A DNA stretch of 64,000 bases from Rhodococcus jostii RHA1 (lineage in GTDB: Bacteria; Actinomycetota; Actinomycetes; Mycobacteriales; Mycobacteriaceae): NCBI RefSeq assembly GCF_000014565.1, contig NC_008268.1:6080501-6144500 (forward strand). Reading direction: 5' to 3'. The translations under genes and the position numbers were made by a program. Shown here one piece after another: positions 38,905 to 47,557 of this stretch (within the stretch, counting starts at the first letter, position 1; the number at the start of each line of letters is the position of its first letter). Under the pieces are notes generated by a model, which saw only the letters and a program-made list of their open reading frames with translations, ran no database searches and was not told where the DNA came from.

Positions 38905-40151
38905 CGGACAGTGGTGTGGCTCACAACGCCGGGGGTAGCCTCGGCGTTGTGAGCGCTGAACGTCCGACCGCAGACCGGCTGACCGCAGTGGCAAGCGGTG
39001 TGGATCTGCCGCGACATGCCCGGCTGCTCAGCCAGGTGCACGACGCCGTGCTGTCCGGGCAGCAGCCGCCCGCCCTTCCACGGGACGTGGTGGCGCGGTC
39101 GTGGTCCCGTCTGCAGGCCGGCGGTGTCAGCCCGGACCACTGCGCGGACGTGGAGCCCGCCGACTTCTCCGAGATCGAGGCGCGGCGCACCCGGACGGCG
39201 CTGCGAACCGTGCTCCCGGAACTGCGCAGCACGTTGACGCAGGTCGCGGACGATGCGAACTTCATCGTGGTCATCGCCGACGCCGACGGTGTCCTGTTGT
39301 GGCGGGAAGGTTCCCGCGGGGTCCGGAAAGCGGCTGATGCCCTGGGGTTCACAGAGGGTGCGCGCTGGGCGGAGCAGGCGGTCGGCACCAACGCGATCGG
39401 CACGGCGCTGATCGAAGATGCTGCGGTGCAACTGTTCTCGGCCGAGCACTATGCCCCCTCGCATCACGGCTGGTCGTGCACCGGGTCGCCGGTTCACGAT
39501 CCGCGCACCGGTGAGATTCTCGGCGTGGTCGACATCAGTGGGTCGGCGATGTCGATCCACCCGACCACGGTCGCGCTCGTCCGCACCGCGGTGCGTCTGG
39601 CCGAGGCGACGCTGTGGCGTGAGCACACGGCGCAACTGGACAAGCTGCGCGGCAGGGCGGCACCGTTGCTGGCGTCGGCGGGCGGTCCGGCGCTGGTCGT
39701 CGACAAGCACGGGTGGGTCGCGGAGTCGAGTGGCATCGCGGCCCCGGAGCGGGTCTCGCCGCCGAGCCTGGACCGGCCACTGCTCGTCCCGGGGCTCGGG
39801 CTGTGCGTACCCGAACCGCTCGGCGACGGCTGGCTGGTGCGCAGGCGCGTCGACGGGACGGCCATCGAACTGGAACTCGACCTCGGCGACGCACCGCACG
39901 TGACGGTCCGGGGCGACGTCAACTGGACGCGGGCCCTCTCGCCCCGGCACGCCCAGATCCTGCGGGTGCTGTCGGTCGCGGGACCGGCGGGCGTCGACGC
40001 CGCCTCGCTCAGCGAATCGTTGTTCGGCGACCGCGACCACGTGGTGGCGGTCCGCGCCGAGGTCTCGCGTCTGCGCAAGAGTCTCGGCGCGGTCCTGAGC
40101 ACCCAGCCGTACCGATTCGCGGCCGGCGTGACGGTCCGGCTCGTCGGGTAG
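38901..40151 (+). CDS. GAF-domain transcriptional regulator (AcoR-like N-terminus)
   Basis: 416 residues from ATG 38901, coupled to the monooxygenase stop. The protein resembles the N-terminal sensor part of AcoR-type activators (RSWSRLQAGGVSPDHC; a GAF region GVLLWREGS through VGTNAIGTALIEDAAVQLFS, HHGWSCTGSPVHDP and GEILGVVDISG), but no AAA+ sigma-54 domain follows. Instead it ends with a winged-helix-like region (LSPRHAQILRVLSVAGPAGV, then VRAEVSRLRKSLG). It probably controls the adjoining monooxygenase. An alternative GTG start at 38949 would place a 13-base-pair inverted repeat (38919-38954) at the start instead of inside the gene. Confidence 0.85.
   Translation: MTDSGVAHNAGGSLGVVSAERPTADRLTAVASGVDLPRHARLLSQVHDAVLSGQQPPALPRDVVARSWSRLQAGGVSPDHCADVEPADFSEIEARRTRTALRTVLPELRSTLTQVADDANFIVVIADADGVLLWREGSRGVRKAADALGFTEGARWAEQAVGTNAIGTALIEDAAVQLFSAEHYAPSHHGWSCTGSPVHDPRTGEILGVVDISGSAMSIHPTTVALVRTAVRLAEATLWREHTAQLDKLRGRAAPLLASAGGPALVVDKHGWVAESSGIAAPERVSPPSLDRPLLVPGLGLCVPEPLGDGWLVRRRVDGTAIELELDLGDAPHVTVRGDVNWTRALSPRHAQILRVLSVAGPAGVDAASLSESLFGDRDHVVAVRAEVSRLRKSLGAVLSTQPYRFAAGVTVRLVG
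38919..38954 (+). repeat. Inverted repeat at the start of the GAF regulator gene
   Basis: GCTCACAACGCCG (38919-38931) and CGGCGTTGTGAGC (38942-38954), perfect, 10-base spacer. It includes the alternative GTG start at 38949. It may be an operator or an RNA hairpin that controls translation. Confidence 0.6.
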
Positions 40152-40157
40152 GCCCGG

Positions 40158-41630
40158 TCAGGCCTGCTTCGCGGCACTGATGCCGGCGCGGCGGCCGTAG
40201 AAGCTGCCGTCGCCGAGCGAGGTGCCGCTGGCGTAGCCGCCCGCGCACACGCCGGACGTGCACCGTCCCGCCGCGAAGAGGCCGGGGATCGGTTCGCCGG
40301 AGACGTGCAGTACCTCGGAGTTCACGGTCGTCCGCAGGCCGCCGAGAGTGAAACCGAGGGTGAACCCGCGCAGGTCGAGTGCCGCGACGGGGGTGCCGAT
40401 CGGCTTCACCCACTCGGACTTCTTGTGCAGCAGCGGGTCCGATCCTTCGGCGGCGTGCTTGTTGTACACCTCGACGGTCGACTGCAGTGCGCCGGCGGGT
40501 AGGCCCATGTCGGATTCGAGTTCCTCGACAGTCTCCGCCGCCCACTTCGGCTGGACGCGCAGGAACGGCGTGGCCGTGGTGGCGGCCGCGCCTTCCTCGT
40601 ACGACGCCTCGTCAATGATGAGGAATGCCTGGTTGTCCTGGTGGAACAGGGTCATCTGGCCGATCCGCCCGGAGTAGGTGTCCTCCGGAACGTAGCGCTG
40701 CCCCCGGCCGTTGACGAGGATGCCGCGGACGATCAACTGGGGGTCGCAGACGAACGCGACCTCGGTGGCGTCCATGTGGGCGAGATCGGCGCCGAGGGCC
40801 TGCGCCATGAGGATCGACCGTCCGTCGTGCTCCTCGATGGCGGCACCGGGGCGGCCGATGAGTCGCGGCGCGTGGGCCTCGATCATCTTGTCGTTGTAGG
40901 CGAAGCTGCCGGTGGCGAGGACGACGCCGCGGCGCGCCCGGACCGCCACCTCCTTGCCGTACTGCTTGGCGACGATCCCGACGACGCGACCGGTGTCGTC
41001 CGTGACGAGAGTCTGGACGCGCATGTCGTATTCGGCTCGGACCCCGAGCTTTTCGGCGGTCTCGACGAGCGGCTTCATCAGCATGTAGCCGCCGCCCTTC
41101 TCGCCGGTCCTCTTGCCGTCCATCTGCGGAACGTGGCCGCGCGGTGCGGGGGTCGCGATCTCGTTGAAAGGCGCCGCGTTCTCGCCGCCGGAGTACATGA
41201 GTCCGTCGTCGAACGGGGGTTCCCATCCGGGTTCGCCCCAGAAGCTCTCCTTGAACGGGACACCGCAGTCGACGAGCCAGTTGTAGTGCTCGACGCTGCC
41301 TTCGCAGTAGTCGGTGATCTTCTCCTCGTCGGCGCCCGGGCCGAGCGCCGCCATCATGAACGTCTTCATGTTTTCGGGGGAGTCGTCGAACCCGCACGCC
41401 TTCTGTAGCGGCGTTCCTCCGCCGAGGTAGATGAAGCCGCCGGCGAGAGCGGCGGCACCGCCCCAGCCACTGGTGCGTTCGAGGACCAGGACGTCGGCGC
41501 CGGCGCGCGCGGCCTCGATGGAGGCGGCCACACCGGCGATGCCGTAACCGGCGACCACGACGTCGGCCTCGTAGTCCCACTCGGTGACCGTTGTTGCGGA
41601 CCGGGGGCGGATCGGTGTGGCGTCGACCAT
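40158..41630 (-). CDS. FAD-dependent oxidoreductase, fumarate reductase/KstD superfamily
   Basis: 490 residues. The FAD dinucleotide motif ADVVVAGYGIAGVAASIEAARAG is near residue 23 (its first 20 residues carry GxGxxG as GYGIAG), GWGGAAALAGGFIYLGGGT follows, and the C-terminus has the flavoprotein motif GLFAAGRCTSGVCAGGYASG. The layout matches the flavoprotein family that includes 3-ketosteroid delta-1-dehydrogenases and fumarate reductases. The substrate is unknown; a steroid role is possible but not shown. ATG 41630 is preceded by AGAGGA. It converges on the GAF regulator gene. A cluster of GTTAC/GTAAC half sites lies in its promoter. Confidence 0.88.
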   Translation of the reverse strand: MVDATPIRPRSATTVTEWDYEADVVVAGYGIAGVAASIEAARAGADVLVLERTSGWGGAAALAGGFIYLGGGTPLQKACGFDDSPENMKTFMMAALGPGADEEKITDYCEGSVEHYNWLVDCGVPFKESFWGEPGWEPPFDDGLMYSGGENAAPFNEIATPAPRGHVPQMDGKRTGEKGGGYMLMKPLVETAEKLGVRAEYDMRVQTLVTDDTGRVVGIVAKQYGKEVAVRARRGVVLATGSFAYNDKMIEAHAPRLIGRPGAAIEEHDGRSILMAQALGADLAHMDATEVAFVCDPQLIVRGILVNGRGQRYVPEDTYSGRIGQMTLFHQDNQAFLIIDEASYEEGAAATTATPFLRVQPKWAAETVEELESDMGLPAGALQSTVEVYNKHAAEGSDPLLHKKSEWVKPIGTPVAALDLRGFTLGFTLGGLRTTVNSEVLHVSGEPIPGLFAAGRCTSGVCAGGYASGTSLGDGSFYGRRAGISAAKQA

Positions 41631-41673
41631 GGGTGGAAGTCCTCTCGGGCGGTCACGGGTGTGGTGTGACGTG

Positions 41674-41701
41674 GGTTACCCTCAAACTGTAACCTGTTAC
41701 A
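41674..41701 (-). promoter_or_regulatory. Overlapping GTTAC/GTAAC dyads (repressor site)
   Basis: GGTTAC-N9-GTAACC (41674-41694) overlaps the palindrome TGTAAC-CT-GTTACA (41688-41701). It lies 44-71 bases upstream of the flavoprotein gene's start codon. It probably binds a TetR- or GntR-type regulator. Confidence 0.6.
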
Positions 41702-41726
41702 AAACCCGAATCGGTGGATCTCCCGG

Positions 41727-41890
41727 TCAGTGGGACGTCGCGTCCGGAGGTCGGCGAGCGCCCGCAGCCCGCGCCTCCTCGCCGGACAGCAGTCGCGCCG
41801 TGGCCTGCGCCTGCGGGCCCGTCGGCTTGCCGGACCACGTGCACGGACGGATCCGGACGTCGGGGAAAGTGCGCAGCCGCGTGTGCTCGG
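41727..41890 (-). pseudogene. C-terminal relic of a PPOX/F420-type flavin reductase
   Basis: About 55 residues in frame downstream of the egtE stop codon: FPDVRIRPCTWSGKPTGPQA then QATARLLSGEEARAAG, ending at TGA 41727-41729. This is the C-terminal strand pattern of small PPOX-class F420-dependent oxidoreductases (normally about 130 residues). The N-terminal half and a start codon are missing, so it is read as a truncated relic. Confidence 0.5.
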
Positions 41891-41924
41891 CCGCCCGGCC
41901 CGGGGGGAGTTCGCGCTTACTGCG

Positions 41925-43100
41925 CTAGTTCGCGAGCGTCCGCACCTCCGCGAGGAACCGGTCGAGGTCGTCCGGGGAGCAGAAATAGTGCGGCGATGCC
42001 CGCACCACGGCGTCCAGTCCGCGGGCGCTCATGTCCAGCAGTGTCGATCCGCGCAGGCTGGCTGTGACGGTGACGTTGCGGGCAGCCAGCTGTTTCCGGA
42101 CGTCGCCGGGATCGAACCCGTCGACGGTGAACGAGACGATTCCGCAGCGGCGGGCGCCGAGGTCGCGCACGGTGACACCGGGGATCGCCGCGAGCCCCGA
42201 CCGGAGGTGCTCGGCCCCGGCCGCAACGGCCTCCTCGACCTCGGCCACACCGAGGTCGAGGAGATAGTCGGCCGCCACCCCGAGTCCGAGGCGTGCGGCG
42301 ACGTCGCATTCCCAGAATTCGAACCGGCTGGCATCGGTGGCGAGCCGGTACGCATCGGCCGCGGTCCACTCCGCGCTGTGCAGGTCGAGGGCGGCCGGCT
42401 CGAGGGTCGCGGCCAGTTCCGGCCGGACGTACAGGAAGCCGGTGCCCCGAGGTGCACGAAGCCATTTGCGGCCCGTGGCCGAGAGTGCGTCGACGCCCAG
42501 CTCGCTCACGTCGAGGGCGATCTGGCCGACGGACTGACACGCGTCGAGCAGCACCAGCGCGCCGTGCGAGTGTGCCAGCTCCGTCACCTCACGGACGGGA
42601 TTGACCAGGCCGCCGTTGGTGGGCACGTGCACGAGGGACACGAGACGGACCCGGTCGTCGAGAAGCGTTTCGAGGGCGGCGACGTCGATCTGGCCTGCGG
42701 GGTCGCTGGGGATCACGTCGACCGTCGCGCCCACGGATCGGGCCCGCTGCAGGACGGCGATGGCGTTGCTGGCGTACTCGACCTCCGAGATCAGCACACG
42801 GTCCCCGGCCTCGAGCGGAACGGCATGGAAGAAGTCGTTCCAGGCGGTGGTGGCGCTGTCCACCAGGGCGATGCTGTCGGCGCTCGCCCCGATCAGCCGG
42901 CCAAGGGACGACTTCACGGCGGCGAGGTCGTCGGCCCGTTCGGCGGCCGCGACGTAGCCGCCCACGTCGGCCTCCCGGCGCAGGTGCGCGAACACGGCGT
43001 CCAGGACCGGGGTCGGCGGAAGCGAGGAGCCCGCGCTGTCGAGGAACACCTTGTCGAGGCAGCCCGGGGTGTCCCGTCGCGCCTGCTCGAGGTCGAGCAT
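41925..43100 (-). CDS. egtE: Ergothioneine PLP-dependent C-S lyase EgtE
   Basis: 391 residues, class V aminotransferase fold. PLP-site features: VFLDSAGSSLPP near the N-terminus, LLDACQSVGQIALDVSELGVD, and the Schiff-base lysine in LSATGRKWLRAPRGTGFLYV. EgtE removes the cysteine carbons from hercynylcysteine sulfoxide, the last step to ergothioneine. The assignment rests on its place beside egtABCD. It is divergent from egtA across 146 bases; in M. smegmatis all five genes point the same way. ATG 43100 follows GGGAGG. Confidence 0.88.
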   Translation of the reverse strand: MLDLEQARRDTPGCLDKVFLDSAGSSLPPTPVLDAVFAHLRREADVGGYVAAAERADDLAAVKSSLGRLIGASADSIALVDSATTAWNDFFHAVPLEAGDRVLISEVEYASNAIAVLQRARSVGATVDVIPSDPAGQIDVAALETLLDDRVRLVSLVHVPTNGGLVNPVREVTELAHSHGALVLLDACQSVGQIALDVSELGVDALSATGRKWLRAPRGTGFLYVRPELAATLEPAALDLHSAEWTAADAYRLATDASRFEFWECDVAARLGLGVAADYLLDLGVAEVEEAVAAGAEHLRSGLAAIPGVTVRDLGARRCGIVSFTVDGFDPGDVRKQLAARNVTVTASLRGSTLLDMSARGLDAVVRASPHYFCSPDDLDRFLAEVRTLAN

Positions 43101-43246
43101 GTCCGATACCTCCCTTTTCGCGGTGACTGGACTCGAACGTACCCGTGCAGGTTCCTCGAAAAGTATGCCGATGGGGCGTGCATCGACGGCCGAGGCGCTC
43201 TAATGTCGATAACGACGTTCAGGCGGCGCCCGAAGGGGAGGGTCGA

Positions 43247-44461
43247 ATGGCTACTGCAGTTCAGTCCGTCGAGGCAACGTGTTTCACGTCGCGGCCGGCG
43301 GCGGAGGCGTACCTGGGTGGTGTCTGCTTCAAACTGGGGCCACCGCAGCTGATCGGCGCGGAATTGGAGTGGCTGACCGCGCAATTGCCGGAATACGTGC
43401 GACCCGACCTCGCCGCTCTCGCCGAAGCTCTCGGGCCGCACACCCCCAGAACCATCGATCCTACTTCTCCTGCTCAGCCCCTTCCCGGTGGCAGCGCCGT
43501 CACGGTCGAACCCGGCGGACAGATCGAACTGTCCAGCGCCCCCTATTACTCCGCACGCGAATTGTGCGACTATCTCGCCGCCGATCAGGCGGTTCTCACG
43601 GACCTGTTGTCTTCCCGATCGATCCTCATGTCGTCCGAGGCCGCGGACACCCGCCGGCCCGCGCAACGTCTCCTCCAATCGCCGCGCTACTGCGCCATGG
43701 AATCCCGTTTCACCGGCATCGGGCCCTTCGGGAAGCTGATGATGTGCAACACCGCCGCAACGCAGATCAGCGTGGACGCCGGGGCCGATCCGGTTGCGGT
43801 GGAGAAGCGGTGGCACCTGCTTCATGCCATCGGTCCCGCATTGATCGCGGCCTTCGCGTGTTCGCCGCGGCTCTACGGGGTACCCGACGGGCAATGGGCG
43901 TCGCAGCGGATGCGAACGTGGCTCGAACTCGATTCGCCGCGCACCATCGGAACCCCGCACGTCGCGGACTATGCGGGGTGGGTGCTGGACGTGCCGTTGC
44001 TGTGCATCCGCAACGACGGAACGGACTGGACAGCGCCCGACGGTGCAACTTTCGCGGACTGGGTCGAGGGCGCACTGGACGACGTGATCGGTCGCCCGAC
44101 GCCCGCCGACCTCGACTACCACCTCACCACCCTGTTTCCGCCCGTGCGCGCGGCCGGTCATCTCGAGGTGCGGTACCTCGACGCGCAACCGGGCGACCAG
44201 TGGCGGGTTCCCATCGCGGCGATCGACGCGCTGCTGTCGGGCCCGGGCGCCATGGCCGAGGCGCTCGACGCGGCGCTGCCCACCGCCGAACGCTGGCGGG
44301 ACGCGGCCGAGTTCGGCCTGGCCGAACTCGAACTGCGCGCTGCGGCAACAGCTCTGCTGTCGCTGGCGGCGGCCTACTCGCCCGACCCTGAATTCGTCAG
44401 ACTGCTCGATGCCGCCGCCGAACGATGTTGCCGGGGCCAGGCACCGAGCGAGGAACGCTGA
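43247..44461 (+). CDS. egtA: Glutamate-cysteine ligase EgtA
   Basis: 404 residues. GshA-like ligase that makes gamma-glutamylcysteine, the sulfur donor used by EgtB in mycobacteria. Family landmarks: IGAELEWLT (Glu ligand of Mg-ATP), VTVEPGGQIELSSAP, and the C-terminal HLEVRYLDAQPGDQWRVPIA. ATG 43247 follows GGGGAGGG. The stop overlaps the egtB start by one base (TGATG). First gene of the egtABCD operon. Confidence 0.93.
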   Translation: MATAVQSVEATCFTSRPAAEAYLGGVCFKLGPPQLIGAELEWLTAQLPEYVRPDLAALAEALGPHTPRTIDPTSPAQPLPGGSAVTVEPGGQIELSSAPYYSARELCDYLAADQAVLTDLLSSRSILMSSEAADTRRPAQRLLQSPRYCAMESRFTGIGPFGKLMMCNTAATQISVDAGADPVAVEKRWHLLHAIGPALIAAFACSPRLYGVPDGQWASQRMRTWLELDSPRTIGTPHVADYAGWVLDVPLLCIRNDGTDWTAPDGATFADWVEGALDDVIGRPTPADLDYHLTTLFPPVRAAGHLEVRYLDAQPGDQWRVPIAAIDALLSGPGAMAEALDAALPTAERWRDAAEFGLAELELRAAATALLSLAAAYSPDPEFVRLLDAAAERCCRGQAPSEER

Positions 44462-45765
44462 TGGGTACCCGCGAGAAGATCGAGACGGTGTTGACGCGGG
44501 CACGGGAGCGCACCGCGGGGTTGACGGACTGTGTGGACGGGGAGGACCTCGTTGCACAGCATTCCCCGTTGATGAGCCCGCTCGTGTGGGATCTCGCGCA
44601 CATCGGCAATCAGGAAGAGCTGTGGCTCGTGCGGGACGTCGGAGGCCGGGAACCGGTCCGCCGCGACATCGACGAGTTGTACGACGCATTCAAACATTCG
44701 AGGAACTCCAGGCCGTCCCTGCCGCTGCTGAACCCGGACGAGGCCAGGGAATACGTACGTACCGTTCGAGACAAGTCGTGGGATGTTCTCGACCGCAGCA
44801 CGTTCCGGGGCCGGCCGCTCGAGGAGAACGGATTCGCGTTCGGCATGATCGCGCAGCACGAGCAGCAGCATGCCGAAACGATGCTCGCCACCCATCAACT
44901 GCGCACCGGCCCGGCTGTGCTGGCCGCGGAGAGCGCACCGCGTGTCGGCGGGGCGATCGACGAGGACGAAGTGGTCATTCCCTCCGGCGAATTCACGATG
45001 GGAACGTCGGACGATCCGTGGGCGCTCGACAACGAGAGGTCCGCGCACCGCGTGCACGTTCCGGCGTTCGTGATCGACGCCGTCCCCGTCACCAACGGCC
45101 GCTACCTCGAGTTCATGGACGACGGAGGTTACGCGCGGCCCGAGTTTTGGAGTGAGCGGGGATGGGCGCACCGCCTCGAAGCCGGGTTGGATGCTCCCCA
45201 GTTCTGGGAGAACGACGGCTGCGGAACCTGGTGGCGACGGAGGTTCGGGGTGACCGAGCCGATCCATCTCCAGGAACCGGTCGTGCACGTCTGCTACTTC
45301 GAGGCCGAGGCGTTCGCACGCTGGGACGGCAAGAGACTTCCGACCGAAGCCGAATGGGAGAAGGCCGCGCGGTGGGATCCGTTCACCGGCCGGTCGCGCC
45401 GATTCCCCTGGGGCGACGCCGAACCCGACTCCTCGCTCGCCAACCTCGGGCAACGTCACCTCGGTCCCGCGGTGGTCGGGGCCTATCCGTCGGGGGCATC
45501 CCCGCTCGGCGTCCATCAGCTGATCGGCGACGTGTGGGAGTGGACGTCGTCGCCGTTCGAGCCCTATCCCGGGTTCTCGGCGTTTCCGTACCGCGAGTAC
45601 TCGGAGGTGTTCTACGGCGGCGACTACCGCGTGCTGCGCGGCGGTTCGTTCGGCACAGATCCGGTAGCGTGCCGTGGGACGTTCCGCAACTGGGACCACC
45701 CGATCCGGAGGCAGATCTTCTCCGGATTCCGCTGTGCTCGGGACCTTCCGGGGGACGACCGCTGA
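44461..45765 (+). CDS. egtB: Hercynylcysteine sulfoxide synthase EgtB
   Basis: 434 residues. Non-heme iron enzyme that joins hercynine and gamma-glutamylcysteine with oxygen. Iron-binding HX3HXE is H133-H137-E139 (HEQQHAE) in the N-terminal DinB-like domain, with an additional His in WDLAHIGNQEE. The C-terminal formylglycine-generating-enzyme-like domain (VVIPSGEFTMGTSDDPWALD; RLPTEAEWEKAARWDP; VLRGGSFGTDPVACRGTFRN) is complete. egtC starts two bases after the stop. Confidence 0.96.
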   Translation: MGTREKIETVLTRARERTAGLTDCVDGEDLVAQHSPLMSPLVWDLAHIGNQEELWLVRDVGGREPVRRDIDELYDAFKHSRNSRPSLPLLNPDEAREYVRTVRDKSWDVLDRSTFRGRPLEENGFAFGMIAQHEQQHAETMLATHQLRTGPAVLAAESAPRVGGAIDEDEVVIPSGEFTMGTSDDPWALDNERSAHRVHVPAFVIDAVPVTNGRYLEFMDDGGYARPEFWSERGWAHRLEAGLDAPQFWENDGCGTWWRRRFGVTEPIHLQEPVVHVCYFEAEAFARWDGKRLPTEAEWEKAARWDPFTGRSRRFPWGDAEPDSSLANLGQRHLGPAVVGAYPSGASPLGVHQLIGDVWEWTSSPFEPYPGFSAFPYREYSEVFYGGDYRVLRGGSFGTDPVACRGTFRNWDHPIRRQIFSGFRCARDLPGDDR

Positions 45766-45766
45766 G

Positions 45767-46513
45767 ATGTGCCGACACCTGGGCTATCTGGGACCGGAAC
45801 AGTCGGTGGGCGACCTCTTGAGTCGCGGCGAGAACTCGCTCCTGCGCCAGTCCTACGCGCCACGCGACATGAGAGGTGGCGGGACCGTCAACGCCGACGG
45901 ATTCGGTGTGGGCTGGTGGGGATCGGGCGGTTTCTCCCGCTACCGCAGTGCCCAGCCGCTCTGGTCCGACCCCGTCGTGCGAGAGACGTTGCCGAACATC
46001 CGCTCCCGCGCCGTGGTGGCCGCCGCACGGTCGGCGACGGTCGGGATGCCCGTGCAACACACGGCCTGTGCGCCGTTCTCCGACGAGACCTGGGCCTTCA
46101 GCCACAACGGGGTGGTCCGCGGGTGGCCGGAGTCGCTTGGCGCGCTCGCCGCGGAGCTCCCCGTGAACGATCTGCTGCAACTCGAGGCACCGACCGACTC
46201 GGCCGCGTTGTGGCTGCTCCTACGCCGGGCGCTCGGCGAGCAGGACCCCGAGAAGGCGATGAGTGCGCTCGTACAGGACGTCGTCGCTGCGGCGCCGAAC
46301 TCGCGATTGAATCTGCTGCTGGGCAACGGCAGTGAACTGTGGGCCACCACCTGGCATCACTCGCTGTCGGCGCTCGTCGACGACGAGCGGGCCATCGTGA
46401 TGTCCGAACCCTACGACGACAACCCCGCATGGCAATCGATTCCGGACCGTCACTTCGTCAGCGCACGTCCCGGACACCTGATCGTCACCCCGCTCGAGAT
46501 GGGAGCACGATGA
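45767..46513 (+). CDS. egtC: Gamma-glutamyl hercynylcysteine sulfoxide hydrolase EgtC
   Basis: 248 residues. Class II glutamine amidotransferase fold with the nucleophile at Cys2 (MCRHLGYLG), the NADGFGVGWW loop, and FSHNGVV. It removes the gamma-glutamyl group left by EgtB. ATG 45767 is preceded by a purine-rich GGGGGACGACCGCTGAG. Overlaps egtD by four bases. Confidence 0.95.
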   Translation: MCRHLGYLGPEQSVGDLLSRGENSLLRQSYAPRDMRGGGTVNADGFGVGWWGSGGFSRYRSAQPLWSDPVVRETLPNIRSRAVVAAARSATVGMPVQHTACAPFSDETWAFSHNGVVRGWPESLGALAAELPVNDLLQLEAPTDSAALWLLLRRALGEQDPEKAMSALVQDVVAAAPNSRLNLLLGNGSELWATTWHHSLSALVDDERAIVMSEPYDDNPAWQSIPDRHFVSARPGHLIVTPLEMGAR

Positions 46514-47484
46514 CCACCACACCGACCCTCGAGGTGTACCTGCAACCCGAGCAGCTGAAGGCCGCTCTGCGCAAGGACGCCACCGTCGGGCTCACGTCGA
46601 ACCCGAAATGGCTGCCTCCCAAATACTTCTACGACGCCCGCGGGAGCGAGCTGTTCGAGCAGATCACCGCGTTGCCCGAATACTTCCCGACGCGTACGGA
46701 ACGGGAACTGCTCAGACGATATTCGGGGGAGATCGCCGAGGTCACGGCGCCGGAGATTCTCGTGGAACTCGGATCCGGGTCGTCGGAGAAGACACGGCTC
46801 CTGCTGGGCGCCGCTACGCGGCACGGAAGTCTCCATACGTACGTACCGCAGGACGTGTCGGTGTCCGCTCTCGAGGGTGCGGCAGAGCAGATCGGCGTGG
46901 AGTTCCCGCATCTGACCGTGCGCGGCGTCGTCAGCGACTTCACCGAGTCGCTGCACCACCTTCCACGCGGTGGCCGCCGCACGATCGCGTTCCTCGGGGG
47001 AACCCTCGGGAACATGGTGCCGGCCGAGCGGGCGGAGTTCCTCTCCGGAATCGCCGACGTCCTCGAACCGGGGGAGCACCTCCTCCTCGGTGTCGGACTG
47101 GTGATCGATCCCGCCGTCCTCGTCCCCGCATACGACGACGCCGCCGGGGTGACGGCCCAGTTCAACCGCAACGTCCTGCAGGTACTCAACACGCAGCTCG
47201 ACGCCGACTTCCCGGTGGACGAGTTCCGGCACGTCGCGCTGTGGGACGCCGACAACGAGTGGATCGAGATGCGGCTCGAGGCCGAGCGTGCGATGTCGAT
47301 CCGCGTGGGCGAGCTGGATCTGGACGTGGAGTTCACCGCGGGTGAGCAGCTGCGGACGGAGATCTCGGCCAAGTTCACCCTCGACGGGATCCGACGGGAG
47401 CTGGCGGAGGCGGGATTCGACGTTGAACGCACCTGGACCGATCCCGACGACCGCTTCGCGCTGGTGTGCGCCGCGCGGAACTGA
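46510..47484 (+). CDS. egtD: Histidine N-alpha-methyltransferase EgtD
   Basis: 324 residues. SAM-dependent enzyme that trimethylates histidine to hercynine, the first committed step of ergothioneine synthesis. Family signatures: LTSNPKWLPPKYFYDARGSE, LFEQITALPEYFPTRTERE, ELGSGSSEKTRLLL and IAFLGGTLGNM. Overlap with egtC (ATGA) indicates coupled translation. With egtA, B, C and E nearby the whole pathway is encoded. Confidence 0.97.
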   Translation: MTTTPTLEVYLQPEQLKAALRKDATVGLTSNPKWLPPKYFYDARGSELFEQITALPEYFPTRTERELLRRYSGEIAEVTAPEILVELGSGSSEKTRLLLGAATRHGSLHTYVPQDVSVSALEGAAEQIGVEFPHLTVRGVVSDFTESLHHLPRGGRRTIAFLGGTLGNMVPAERAEFLSGIADVLEPGEHLLLGVGLVIDPAVLVPAYDDAAGVTAQFNRNVLQVLNTQLDADFPVDEFRHVALWDADNEWIEMRLEAERAMSIRVGELDLDVEFTAGEQLRTEISAKFTLDGIRRELAEAGFDVERTWTDPDDRFALVCAARN

Positions 47485-47557
47485 CCGGCAAGATCAACTT
47501 CGGGCACGATCGCGCTTATAGTGACCGCGTAGTGCGCAATCGACCCGAGGAGAACTT

